A DNA stretch of 64,000 nt. It comes from Palsa-1233 sp031367105. GTDB lineage: Bacteria; Gemmatimonadota; Gemmatimonadetes; Gemmatimonadales; GWC2-71-9. Position numbers and translations under genes: made by a program. The stretch spans positions 1 to 64,000 of the forward strand of contig JANLPG010000129.1 in assembly GCA_031367105.1 (NCBI GenBank), given 5' to 3'. Shown here in pieces: positions 8,857 through 16,145 of this stretch. Positions within the stretch are counted from its first letter, which is position 1, and every line of letters starts with the position of its first letter. The notes under the pieces were generated by a model. That model was not told the origin of the DNA. It did no database searches and saw only the letters and a list, made by a program, of their open reading frames with translations.

Positions 8857-9410
8857 GGCTTCTTCCTCGGTACCACGACCGAGTCCGGCTTCGTGGCGGG
8901 TGTGCCGATGGGTGCGACGAGCGGCTTCACGGCGGGCGGAATCGAATCCACCGGATCGCCATATTTCGTGTTCAAGCGGTTGAGCAGGAGCGCGACCCGC
9001 AGGGCGACGGGGTGATTCGCCACGACCACGCGGTCCAGTGATCGGTCGTCGCGCGATGGGTCGTCCAGCGGCCGATAGACGGTTTCGATCGTCACGACGC
9101 TGTGATTCGGTCGCGAGGGATCGGCCCACGCCCGAAGGCGGACGACCCCATCCCCGAGTGGGCGTCGCGACGTGGGGCGCAGCGTTGCCGCGTCGAACCA
9201 GCCGGTCTCAAGCCAGGCATCGGCGATCTCCGTCCGGCGCACCGGGATCGAATCGGCGTCGAGCGCCAGCGCCAGTTCGCGCAGGGCCTCGCGCGGGGAA
9301 AGCTCCCATTCCGTCACGCTTGCGCTCAACAGCGGCAGGAGAGCCGGTCGCGTGGTCGTCGGATAACATCCCGCGGCGAGGCCGAGCAGTGCGAGCCGCA
9401 GGTACCTCAC
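8853..9410 (-). CDS. Putative lipoprotein, function unknown
   Basis: A 185-residue protein with a short signal peptide ending in the lipobox LAAGC (Cys15), so it is expected to be membrane-anchored on the periplasmic or outer-membrane side. The mature part is mixed alpha/beta and ends in a Pro/Lys-rich tail. No known domain is recognised. GTG at 9410 overlaps the stop of the 3-hydroxyacyl-CoA dehydrogenase gene (GTGA). It is the last gene of a long minus-strand run starting near 16 kb. Confidence 0.75.
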   Translation of the reverse strand: MRYLRLALLGLAAGCYPTTTRPALLPLLSASVTEWELSPREALRELALALDADSIPVRRTEIADAWLETGWFDAATLRPTSRRPLGDGVVRLRAWADPSRPNHSVVTIETVYRPLDDPSRDDRSLDRVVVANHPVALRVALLLNRLNTKYGDPVDSIPPAVKPLVAPIGTPATKPDSVVVPRKKP

Positions 9411-10291
9411 AGCCCCAACTCCATCGGCACCGGCGTGGTGCCACTCCAGTCGTAGAATCCCTTCCCGCTCTTCTTGCCGAGGTATCCTGCGGTCACCATC
9501 CGGCGCAGCAATGGCGGCGGCGCATAGCGAACTTCACGATACTGGTCGAACATGATTTCGCCGATCCGTACCACGGTGTCGAGCCCGACGAAGTCGAGCA
9601 GGGTGAACGGGCCCATCGGATAGCCAGCACCGAGCTTCATCGCCGTGTCGATCTCGACGATGCTGCCGCTGCCGCGCTCGAGCGCTCGCACGGCGTCGAT
9701 CAGGTACGGCACCAGCAGCAAGTTCACGATGAAGCCGGATTCGTCGCGTGTGCTCACCGCCGTCTTCCCCACCGCCTTGGCGAAGGCGATACCGGCCTCG
9801 AGCACTGCTGGCGCGGTGCGGACTGACCGGACCACTTCCACCAATGGCATCAGGGGCACGGGGTTGAAGAAGTGCAATCCCAGCAGCCGTTCGGGGTGCG
9901 TGAGACCCACCGACTGATCGACGACACTCAGCGAGGAAGTATTGGTGGCGAACGCGCAGTCCGGGCGGCAGATCGCTTCGAGCCCGCGCCAGAGGGCCTG
10001 CTTGGCATCGAGCGCCTCGACGATCGCCTCGATCACCAGGTCACACGGCGCCAGCTCGTCGAGCGTGGTGACGAAGTGCAGTCGCGCCAGCGCCGCGTCG
10101 CGGGCGGCACCGGCGAGTTGGCCCTTCTCGACAAACTTCGCGAGCGACTTTTCGATGCCGGAGCGGGCCCGGGGCCACTGCGCCGGATCGGCGTCGTGGA
10201 TCAGGACCTCGAACCCCCCGACCGCGGCGGCCTGGGCGATGCCGCTGCCCATCAATCCGCTTCCCACGATACCCACGGTCCGGATGGTCAT
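9407..10291 (-). CDS. 3-hydroxyacyl-CoA (3-hydroxybutyryl-CoA) dehydrogenase
   Basis: A 294-residue NAD(P)-dependent enzyme that interconverts 3-hydroxyacyl-CoA and 3-oxoacyl-CoA. The Rossmann motif GSGLMGSGIA is at residues 10-19. The catalytic region reads TNTSSLSV and HFFNPVP (His of the active dyad), with the C-terminal helical domain starting near DESGFIVN and ending GKKSGKGFYDW. Length is that of the short PaaH/Hbd type. The gene is in one operon with the thiolase three genes upstream in transcription (overlap ATGA with the preceding gene). The pair suggests acetoacetyl-CoA/butyryl-CoA metabolism or beta-oxidation of short acyl-CoAs. Confidence 0.92.
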   Translation of the reverse strand: MTIRTVGIVGSGLMGSGIAQAAAVGGFEVLIHDADPAQWPRARSGIEKSLAKFVEKGQLAGAARDAALARLHFVTTLDELAPCDLVIEAIVEALDAKQALWRGLEAICRPDCAFATNTSSLSVVDQSVGLTHPERLLGLHFFNPVPLMPLVEVVRSVRTAPAVLEAGIAFAKAVGKTAVSTRDESGFIVNLLLVPYLIDAVRALERGSGSIVEIDTAMKLGAGYPMGPFTLLDFVGLDTVVRIGEIMFDQYREVRYAPPPLLRRMVTAGYLGKKSGKGFYDWSGTTPVPMELGL

Positions 10292-11148
10292 TTCTCCTCG
10301 AGTGCCTTGCGCACTTCGGTGGTGATGTCGCGGACCACCTGTCCCACCTCCCGGGCCAGACGCGACGATGGTGGTGCACTCTGTCCGGAGCCCAGGGGCA
10401 GCGACGGCTGCCGTTCGAGATCGTCGAGCAGCCGCTCGAGTCCGAGCTGCGCCCGCGCCGCGATCGGCCGAAAGGCGCGCGAGATCATGAAGCTCGCGGC
10501 GCCGCCCGGAATCACGGGAATCAGTGCCGCCACTTCGGGGGCACCGAGCACTACCATCAGCGCGCCGGCGATGGCGCCGCCAACGCCCAGTGTCGCCGCG
10601 CCGCTGAGGTATCCGCGACGAGTCTTGCGCAGCGTGGCAGCGATCGTCACGTGGCAGAATCCTGCCTCGAGCGGAGTGATGACCACCGTAATCAACTCGG
10701 CGCGTTCGAGGTACGGCTTGCTGCCGCTCTCAAACATCTTTCGCATCTTGCGCATCGCCCCAGCGAAGGAGCCCATCGGTTCGAACGTGGTCCGCCCCAC
10801 CGTGGCGCGCTGGATCACGAAGTGCTCGCGGGCCTCGAGGTAGCGCGCGATGGCGAGGGCGATCCCTTCCTCGCTCCCCTGCACGACCCGTTCGCTGGAG
10901 AGGTCGGCGTTGCCGAACCACTCATCCACCCATCCCTCTGGCACGGCAGGCAGGGCGCGGGTGCGCTCCTCAAGCAGGGCCTGCCGCAGATGCTGTTCGG
11001 GAATGCCGACGTCCCGGCCGAGCGCGAGGACTTCCTCTTCGCTGACACCATCGCCGATATCGCTGGAGGCCGCCTGCAATTCGGCGGCGCGCTGCAGGAG
11101 CCGGTCGAAGGTGGCGCGGTCAATGCGGGCGGGGAGTTTCGGTTCCAC
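10288..11148 (-). CDS. Hypothetical protein with two central membrane helices
   Basis: A 286-residue protein of unrecognised family. The N-terminal 80 residues are helical with a region reading SEEEVLALGRDVGIPEQHL. Residues about 170-215 form two glycine/alanine-rich membrane segments; the C-terminus is a charged amphipathic helix. GTG at 11148 is taken because it sits 11 bases after the thiolase stop. The 3' end overlaps the 3-hydroxyacyl-CoA dehydrogenase start (ATGA). Location between two acyl-CoA enzymes does not reveal a role. Confidence 0.7.
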   Translation of the reverse strand: MEPKLPARIDRATFDRLLQRAAELQAASSDIGDGVSEEEVLALGRDVGIPEQHLRQALLEERTRALPAVPEGWVDEWFGNADLSSERVVQGSEEGIALAIARYLEAREHFVIQRATVGRTTFEPMGSFAGAMRKMRKMFESGSKPYLERAELITVVITPLEAGFCHVTIAATLRKTRRGYLSGAATLGVGGAIAGALMVVLGAPEVAALIPVIPGGAASFMISRAFRPIAARAQLGLERLLDDLERQPSLPLGSGQSAPPSSRLAREVGQVVRDITTEVRKALEEK

Positions 11149-11159
11149 GAGTGATCGCC

Positions 11160-12353
11160 TCAGTTCGTGAACGCTTCGACGATCACCGCAATCCCCTGCC
11201 CGCCCCCGATGCAGGCCGAGCCGAGACCGATGCCACCACCCCGTGCGCGGAGCGCGTGCAGCAAATGTGTCGTGATACGGGCGCCGCTCGCGGCCAGGGG
11301 ATGCCCGATGGCGATGCCACCGCCGTGGACGTTGGTGCGGAGCCGATCGAGTCCCAGCTCCCGTTCGACCGCGAGATACTGTGCCGCAAACGCCTCGTTC
11401 ACTTCGACCAGATCCAGCTGGTCGACGGTCATTCCTGCCATCGCCAGCGCCTTGCGCGCAGCGGGCACCGGACCGATCCCCATCAATTCCGGTGGCACCC
11501 CGGCCACACCCCACGCTACCAGCCGACCGAGCGGCGTGACGCCGTGGGCAGCCGCGGTTGCCGCAGTGGTGAGCACCAGCATCGCGGCGCCATCGTTGAT
11601 CCCCGAGGCGGTGGCTGCCGTTACGGTACCCCCGGAGCGGAAGAGCGCGGGGAGGCGTGCCAGCGACTCCCGCGTCGCCTCGGCGCGAATGTGCTCGTCG
11701 CAAGCCCACGGGACATCCTGCTTCGTCTTGCGGTCGCGGATCGGTACCGGGATCACTTCGTCGCGAAAGACACCGTCGCGCCACGCTCCCGCCGCCGCCT
11801 GCTGCGATCGGATGGAGAACTCCTCGCAATCATCGCGGCTGACAGCATACTTCGCGGCCAGGTTTTCGGCGGTGTCGCCCATCGAGCAACCGGCGAAGGA
11901 GTCGTGCAGTCCCTCGAACAGCGAGTCTTCCAGCAGCGGCGATGGCCCATACTTGAGGCCCCAGCGCGCCCCGCGGACAATGTGCGGCGCCTGGCTCATC
12001 GATTCGGTGCCGCCGGCGAGAACCGCGGTCGCCTCGCCCAGCAGCAGCCGGTGGGCACCCTGCACCACCGCCTCGAAGCCGGAGCCGCAGAGCCGGTTGA
12101 CTGTCACCGCCGGCGTCTCGACCGCGAGACCAGCACGCAAGGCGACGTGACGGGCGCAGTACATCGCGTCCCTCGAGCTCTGCATCGCATTGCCGATGAT
12201 GGCGTGGTCGACCACTGCGCGATCGAGGCCCGAGCGATCGAGGGCGTACGCTGCGGCGATCACCCCCAGGTCGGTCGCCGAGAGATCTTTCAGCGTGCCA
12301 CCGAAGCTGCCAAAACCGGTGCGGACGGCCGAGAGGAAGACGATATCAGTCAT
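11160..12353 (-). CDS. Acetyl-CoA acetyltransferase (thiolase)
   Basis: A 397-residue thiolase that condenses two acetyl-CoA or cleaves 3-oxoacyl-CoA. The acyl-carrying cysteine is in NRLCGSG (C89). The catalytic His and second Cys lie in IAIGHPLAASGAR and GSACIGGGQG near the C-terminus, and NEAFAAQ is conserved. ATG at 12353 (MTDIVFLSAVRT) gives the standard thiolase N-terminus; a 10-residue upstream extension is unlikely. Operon partner of the 3-hydroxyacyl-CoA dehydrogenase. Biosynthetic versus degradative direction cannot be decided from sequence. Confidence 0.93.
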   Translation of the reverse strand: MTDIVFLSAVRTGFGSFGGTLKDLSATDLGVIAAAYALDRSGLDRAVVDHAIIGNAMQSSRDAMYCARHVALRAGLAVETPAVTVNRLCGSGFEAVVQGAHRLLLGEATAVLAGGTESMSQAPHIVRGARWGLKYGPSPLLEDSLFEGLHDSFAGCSMGDTAENLAAKYAVSRDDCEEFSIRSQQAAAGAWRDGVFRDEVIPVPIRDRKTKQDVPWACDEHIRAEATRESLARLPALFRSGGTVTAATASGINDGAAMLVLTTAATAAAHGVTPLGRLVAWGVAGVPPELMGIGPVPAARKALAMAGMTVDQLDLVEVNEAFAAQYLAVERELGLDRLRTNVHGGGIAIGHPLAASGARITTHLLHALRARGGGIGLGSACIGGGQGIAVIVEAFTN

Positions 12354-12386
12354 CAGGGGAATATGGCAGAGCGCCGCCGCCACTGC

Positions 12387-13139
12387 TCAGGCGCCGAGCT
12401 TGACGCCGCACTCCGCGCAATGTTTCCAGTGGCGCTCCACCGCACCGCCGCAGGCCGGACACGCCGGCTGACGCTGATCGGCGCCACAGAAGGGGCAGAA
12501 CTTCACCGTCCTCCCCTCGGGGAGCCCCTCTCGGCAGCTCCAGCACGACTCCTGCGGCGGGGTGAACTGAACGGCGGTGAGGAAGTCGGGCGGGGGACCC
12601 GGCGGTGGGCCGGCGGGCGGAGTCTCCAGTGCGACCCGGATGGCATCGGCGACCATCCGACTCACCGGGAGCGGGATGACGTCGCTGTCGTCAACCGGAT
12701 GATCATCACTCTCCTCCGCGAGGCCGTCGCTGGGCGGGGCAGCGACCGGAGCGGACAGAGCCTCCCCTTCCGGCGGGCGCGCTGGCGGCATCTGTAACAC
12801 CCCTTCCAGCCGCGAGAGCGCGGCGGGGGTGAGGGTCACCTCCGCCGAGCGCAGCTTTTCCAGCACATCAAGGTCGGGGAGCTTCGAGCCGATCGTTGCG
12901 CGCGCCAGCTCCGCGGCGGCGTGGGGCACGACGTGCACGAGTCCCTCCTCCTCCGCCAACAACCGGAGCAGCAGCGCCTCGTAGTCCTCACTGATGTCGA
13001 TGCCCAGGAGGCGGCGAGCCTGGCGATACGGCAGCACGCGATCCAGCAGTGCGCCGACACCAATCGGGCCACCGTCCGCACCACCCTCGGCGTGCCACTG
13101 GGTCAGCACGGTACTGGCGAGCCGTTCGAGTTCGGTCAC
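12387..13139 (-). CDS. Protein with C-terminal double zinc ribbon
   Basis: A 250-residue protein. An N-terminal helical region (1-115) is followed by a low-complexity acidic and proline-rich linker. The C-terminal part contains paired cysteine knuckles: CWSC, CPFCG, CPACG and CAECG, an arrangement of treble zinc ribbons. Such ribbons often bind nucleic acid or protein partners. GTG at 13139 overlaps the stop of the RNase H-like gene, so the two are probably coupled. The family is not recognised beyond the zinc ribbon. The tight link to an RNase H fold may point to RNA or R-loop handling, which is inference. Confidence 0.72.
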   Translation of the reverse strand: MTELERLASTVLTQWHAEGGADGGPIGVGALLDRVLPYRQARRLLGIDISEDYEALLLRLLAEEEGLVHVVPHAAAELARATIGSKLPDLDVLEKLRSAEVTLTPAALSRLEGVLQMPPARPPEGEALSAPVAAPPSDGLAEESDDHPVDDSDVIPLPVSRMVADAIRVALETPPAGPPPGPPPDFLTAVQFTPPQESCWSCREGLPEGRTVKFCPFCGADQRQPACPACGGAVERHWKHCAECGVKLGA

Positions 13140-13768
13140 TTCCCCTCCGCGAGCCCAATCCGTTCGCCGGCTGCCAGTCGCTCCTCGAAGAGGGCGAAGC
13201 TGGCGTCGGGATCGTAGCTGGCAAATTTCCCGGCGGCGCGCTTGGCGTCAAGCCACTCCGCGTATCCCGACTCGACGATCCCTTCGGAGGTCAACTGCTC
13301 GGTGGCTGCACGAACCGCAAGGTCGTTGGCGTACTCATTCTTGGGATGTCCGGCGTGCCCGCGAACCCAGGTAAACTGTGCGTCGTGCTTCGGCAGCGAC
13401 TGCCAGAGCGCCTTCCAGAGCTCGAGGTTCTCGATCACCCCGCCGGCGCGGACCCATCCTCGAGCCTTCCACTTGGGGGCCCACTCCCGGATTCCCTTCA
13501 CGAGGTATTCCGAATCGGAGACGATGAGGAGCCGGAGCCGGGCGTTCTTCTGCCCCAACAGCTGCAGCGCCGCGATCGCGCCGGCCAACGCCATCCGGTT
13601 GTTGGTGGTCGAAGGAGAGTGGAGATAGAAATCCCTCCGCTGGACTCCCTTCGGGGTGCGAACCTCCACCAGCCCACCGGCGCCACCGGGGTTGTCGCCG
13701 GGTTTGCCGTTGCCCAGGCAACTCTCGTCGAGGTGAAGCAGGGCGACGGGGAGGGCGGCTGCGGTCAG
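13136..13768 (-). CDS. RNase HI-like protein with altered active site
   Basis: A ribonuclease H fold of about 210 residues. Segments match RNase HI in order: LHLDES (first catalytic Asp), TTNNRMALAGA, SDSEYLVKGI (Asp), WVRGHAGHPKNEYAND (His loop and last Asp), with a C-terminal extension of about 50 residues. In RNase HI the second block is normally TNNRMEL, with the Glu binding Mg2+; here that Glu is Ala. No ATG/GTG/TTG lies between the stop of the upstream gene and the first conserved Asp. The CTG overlapping that stop (CTGA, 13768) is the most plausible start, so the N-terminus is uncertain. It overlaps the zinc-ribbon gene downstream. It could be a catalytically impaired RNase H or a variant using another ligand. 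Confidence 0.78.
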   Translation of the reverse strand: MTAAALPVALLHLDESCLGNGKPGDNPGGAGGLVEVRTPKGVQRRDFYLHSPSTTNNRMALAGAIAALQLLGQKNARLRLLIVSDSEYLVKGIREWAPKWKARGWVRAGGVIENLELWKALWQSLPKHDAQFTWVRGHAGHPKNEYANDLAVRAATEQLTSEGIVESGYAEWLDAKRAAGKFASYDPDASFALFEERLAAGERIGLAEGK

Positions 13769-14076
13769 GGATCGATTACCTGAAAATGGTCGAGGTCGGC
13801 GAGGACGAAGGTGAGTTCGTCTCCGGTCATCGCGAGATATCCCATCAGGGCATCGCGTCCGCGGGAGATGGTGAGCGCCGACGCCACCACGACATACTCG
13901 TTGCCGCGCCGACGGAGGGTAACCCGCTTCCGCTTCCGGACGGCGTGTTCGAGCTGTTCCATCCGCTCGGGGGTCCAGCGAAAGGTGCCCAGAATCCAGC
14001 TCCTTGACTGTCGGGAGGAAGGTAATCGATGGGCAGGGATCAATGATCGAGGCGCGGCGCCTACGGCTTCGCCCAT
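13765..14076 (-). CDS. Small hypothetical protein (start uncertain)
   Basis: A short basic protein ending in DLDHFQVIDP, with a central VRKRKRVTLRRRGNEY segment. No family is recognised. The ORF can extend to an ATG at 14076, giving 103 residues. However, AAGGAG lies at about 14004, just ahead of in-frame ATT and CTG codons near 13995, which would give a 75-residue protein; the next ATG is at 13962. The upstream part is rich in Arg/Ser/Pro and does not look conserved, so the shorter form is favoured. The 3' end overlaps the presumed RNase H-like start by 4 bases, forming a three-gene coupled set with the zinc-ribbon protein. Confidence 0.55.
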   Translation of the reverse strand: MGEAVGAAPRSLIPAHRLPSSRQSRSWILGTFRWTPERMEQLEHAVRKRKRVTLRRRGNEYVVVASALTISRGRDALMGYLAMTGDELTFVLADLDHFQVIDP

Positions 14077-14084
14077 TCATCGCC

Positions 14085-14116
14085 CATCCATCATCCATCA
14101 TCCATCATCCTTCATC
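14085..14116 (-). repeat. GATGATG heptamer array at the amidohydrolase stop codon
   Basis: Three perfect and one degenerate 7-base units read GATGATG on the minus strand. The array begins within the TGA stop of the amidohydrolase gene. The same unit, in the same orientation relative to the gene, abuts mqnD (42661) and the M48 peptidase gene (49544). Confidence 0.9.
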
Positions 14117-15473
14117 TCACCCACTTCCCTCCCAGCATCACCTTCACGATCTGCCGGCTGTTGCGGATCTCGACCAGCGGATTGCCGCCGAGCACCACCA
14201 GGTCTGCCGCTGCACCGGGGCGCAGGGTGCCGAGGGAATCGGCCCGCAACAGTTCGGCACCGCGAATGGTGGCTGCACGCAGCGCCTCGAGGGGCGTCAA
14301 CCCCGCCCGCACCAGCAGTTCCATTTCCCGGTGCACGCCGGCACCGGGCACCAGCAGCTGGTTGGTGGCGTCGGTCCCGGTGGCGAGGCGTCCTCCCGCC
14401 TGGGCGAAGCGGAGGATGAAGAAGTCCTGGACCAGCCGCGACGCGCGGAAGGCCGGATAGTCTTCGCGGACCCATCCGGCCCGCTTGATCATTCCGGGGA
14501 GATTCCAGTTCGCCCGGGCCGAGTCGGGGACGCCGCTCAGATCGTTGGAGCGGAAGACGCTGGAGTCATCGAGCCGGGCGAAGGTCTCGTGCAGATCGAG
14601 CGTCGGAACCAGCGTCACTCCACTAGCGGCAAGGCGGCGGGCGACATCGACTAGCCGGGCGGTGTCGAGTCCGGTCCAGCTGCGTTCGAACGCCGTCCAG
14701 CCGATGAAGAAACCCTGACTGTGGGCGGCGTACAGTGCCGTCGAATCGCCGGCTGCCTCGGGAACGCCGGTGAGGTGCTCAATCGATGCGACGCCGATTC
14801 GCGCGGCGGTCAGGGCATCGGTGAGCCCGAGATGCGCAGCAACCGGTAGCCGCCGCGCCTGAGCGGCCGTGACAACACCGGTCAGGAGCGGCGGCGTGAC
14901 GCGGGTGTAGACCTTGATCCATCCGGCGCCGTGAGCGGCAACCAGCGCGATCGCGCTGTCGGCGCCTGGGAGTACCGCAATCCCGATCGCATCGGGGTAC
15001 GTCGCGGGAAGGCCATCGAGCATCGCGACGGCCTGGAAGAGACGCGGTGCCGGGGAGCGCGCGGCGGTGGCACGCAGGGTATCGGCGAGGGGGAGGCCAT
15101 CGTGCAGGTCACGAACGGTGGTCACGCCCCAGCGCAGTGAAAGCGCGAGCGCCCAGGGCTGCAGGTGCACGTGTGCGTCGATCAACCCGGGAATCACCCA
15201 GCGGCCGCTGACATCGGTCACCACGGCACCGCGGGGCACCGCCACGTCCGACGACGATCCAGCCGCGACCACGTGACCGTCGCGGATCAGGATGACTCCC
15301 TGGGGAATCGTACGGCCCGAAACTACGTCGATCACCGTTCCGCCGGTCAGCGCTTCCATCCCGAGCCCGGGACGCGCCGTAGCACACGCCGACAGCGCCA
15401 GCGTGACCACGGCGAAAAGACGACGCGCCCCGGTCGGCCCGGGGCGCGTCACGGAGCGCAGGCGGCGGATCAC
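14112..15473 (-). CDS. Secreted amidohydrolase-family lipoprotein
   Basis: A 453-residue metal-dependent hydrolase of the amidohydrolase superfamily (imidazolonepropionase/prolidase-like group). A signal region with RR and LALSAC (lipobox, Cys near 30) predicts a lipoprotein. Metal ligands are visible as DAHVHL, the bridging Lys in IKVYT, AAHLG, IEHLTG and the catalytic Asp in ATGTDAT. The C-terminal beta strands carry LRPGAAADLVVLGGNPL, typical of the composite domain. Substrate is probably a peptide or cyclic amide but is not determinable. GTG at 15473 shares one base with the histone-like gene's stop. A strong hairpin plus T-run lies inside the signal-peptide coding region (15415-15450), so expression may be attenuated. 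Confidence 0.88.
   Translation of the reverse strand: MIRRLRSVTRPGPTGARRLFAVVTLALSACATARPGLGMEALTGGTVIDVVSGRTIPQGVILIRDGHVVAAGSSSDVAVPRGAVVTDVSGRWVIPGLIDAHVHLQPWALALSLRWGVTTVRDLHDGLPLADTLRATAARSPAPRLFQAVAMLDGLPATYPDAIGIAVLPGADSAIALVAAHGAGWIKVYTRVTPPLLTGVVTAAQARRLPVAAHLGLTDALTAARIGVASIEHLTGVPEAAGDSTALYAAHSQGFFIGWTAFERSWTGLDTARLVDVARRLAASGVTLVPTLDLHETFARLDDSSVFRSNDLSGVPDSARANWNLPGMIKRAGWVREDYPAFRASRLVQDFFILRFAQAGGRLATGTDATNQLLVPGAGVHREMELLVRAGLTPLEALRAATIRGAELLRADSLGTLRPGAAADLVVLGGNPLVEIRNSRQIVKVMLGGKWVR
15415..15450 (-). terminator. Intrinsic-terminator-like hairpin after the histone-like gene
   Basis: On the minus strand a perfect 12-bp stem GACGCGCCCCGG / CCGGGGCGCGTC with a 5-base loop is followed by GTCTTTT. 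It lies 23 bases beyond the histone-like stop codon and within the 5' coding part of the amidohydrolase gene. It would end or reduce transcription between the two genes. Confidence 0.7.
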
Positions 15474-16003
15474 TACTTCCGCTTCTTCGCCGCCTTCTTG
15501 GCCGGCTTGGCTGCCTTCTTCCCACCCTTCTTCGCCGGCTTCCTGGCGAACTTCTTGGCGGGCTTCGCCGTCTTCTTGGCGCCCTTCTTCGGGGCGGCCT
15601 TCTTGGCGGCCTTCTTTGGCGCGGCCTTCTTGGCGGCCTTCTTTGGCGTGGCCTTCTTGGCGGCCTTCTTTGGCGTGGCCTTCTTGGCGGCCTTCTTCGG
15701 CGCGGCCTTCTTGGCGGCCTTCTTCGGCGCGGGCTTCGGAGCCGGCTTCGCAGCCGCCTTCTTGGCGGGCGTCGGAGCGGGCTTCGCGGCGGCCTTCGGT
15801 GCGGGCTTGGCCACTGCCTTCGGCGCCGGCTTCGCGACCGCGACCAGCTTCTTCTTCGCCTTCTTGCGCGGCCTCGCAGGGACGGAGCCCGGGGCGGGCT
15901 CAGGAATGCTCATCGGGGTCGGGGCCGGAGAACCACCGCTTGACGACTCCATCCAGCCACCTGACAGCTCCCACGAACTCTCCGAATTATGGAACAGATC
16001 CAT
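15473..16003 (-). CDS. Histone H1-like Ala/Lys/Pro-rich DNA-binding protein
   Basis: A 176-residue protein. The first 45 residues are Ser/Gly/Pro-rich and neutral. From about residue 46 on it is almost only Lys, Ala and Pro (units such as KKAAPKKAA), as in bacterial H1-like nucleoid proteins and eukaryotic linker-histone tails. Such tails bind DNA electrostatically and condense it; the protein is expected to be cytoplasmic and abundant. ATG at 16003 is the first start. Five 27-bp direct repeats at 15594-15728 encode the central part, so length may vary between strains. A strong hairpin follows the stop codon. A second protein of this kind is at 56954-57622. Confidence 0.85.
   Translation of the reverse strand: MDLFHNSESSWELSGGWMESSSGGSPAPTPMSIPEPAPGSVPARPRKKAKKKLVAVAKPAPKAVAKPAPKAAAKPAPTPAKKAAAKPAPKPAPKKAAKKAAPKKAAKKATPKKAAKKATPKKAAKKAAPKKAAKKAAPKKGAKKTAKPAKKFARKPAKKGGKKAAKPAKKAAKKRK
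15594..15728 (-). repeat. Five 27-bp tandem repeats in the histone-like gene
   Basis: Five consecutive 27-base units, each encoding nine residues of the KAAKKAxPK type, differ at only one or two positions (GCG/GTG and TTT/TTC variants). They begin at 15594, 15621, 15648, 15675 and 15702. Confidence 0.92.
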
Positions 16004-16145
16004 GCTGCGCTCCTGCAGGGTGTAGTGTAGGAAGAATCACCTTCAGCGAACCAGAATTTCTGCGACACGTGCAGGTCTGCGCGTGTCGACGCGCTATAAT
16101 ATGTCGCGTCCCTTCGTCGCTTGTGCAAGGTGTCCACGAGAGCTG

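Noticed and set aside
10288..11829. 513-codon version of the hypothetical protein ending at 10288
   Set aside because: The upstream part is the thiolase gene read in a wrong frame; the GTG at 11148 just after the thiolase stop is the sensible start.
15165..16025. Plus-strand frame that looks like a membrane protein with repeated AAFFG units
   Set aside because: It is the antisense reading of the Lys/Ala-coding repeats of the histone-like gene, which has the proper start, stop and family resemblance.
16095..16100. TATAAT ahead of the alcohol dehydrogenase gene
   Set aside because: A perfect -10 hexamer, but no acceptable -35 at 16-18 bases and 45 bases from the start; kept only as a note in the gene entry.
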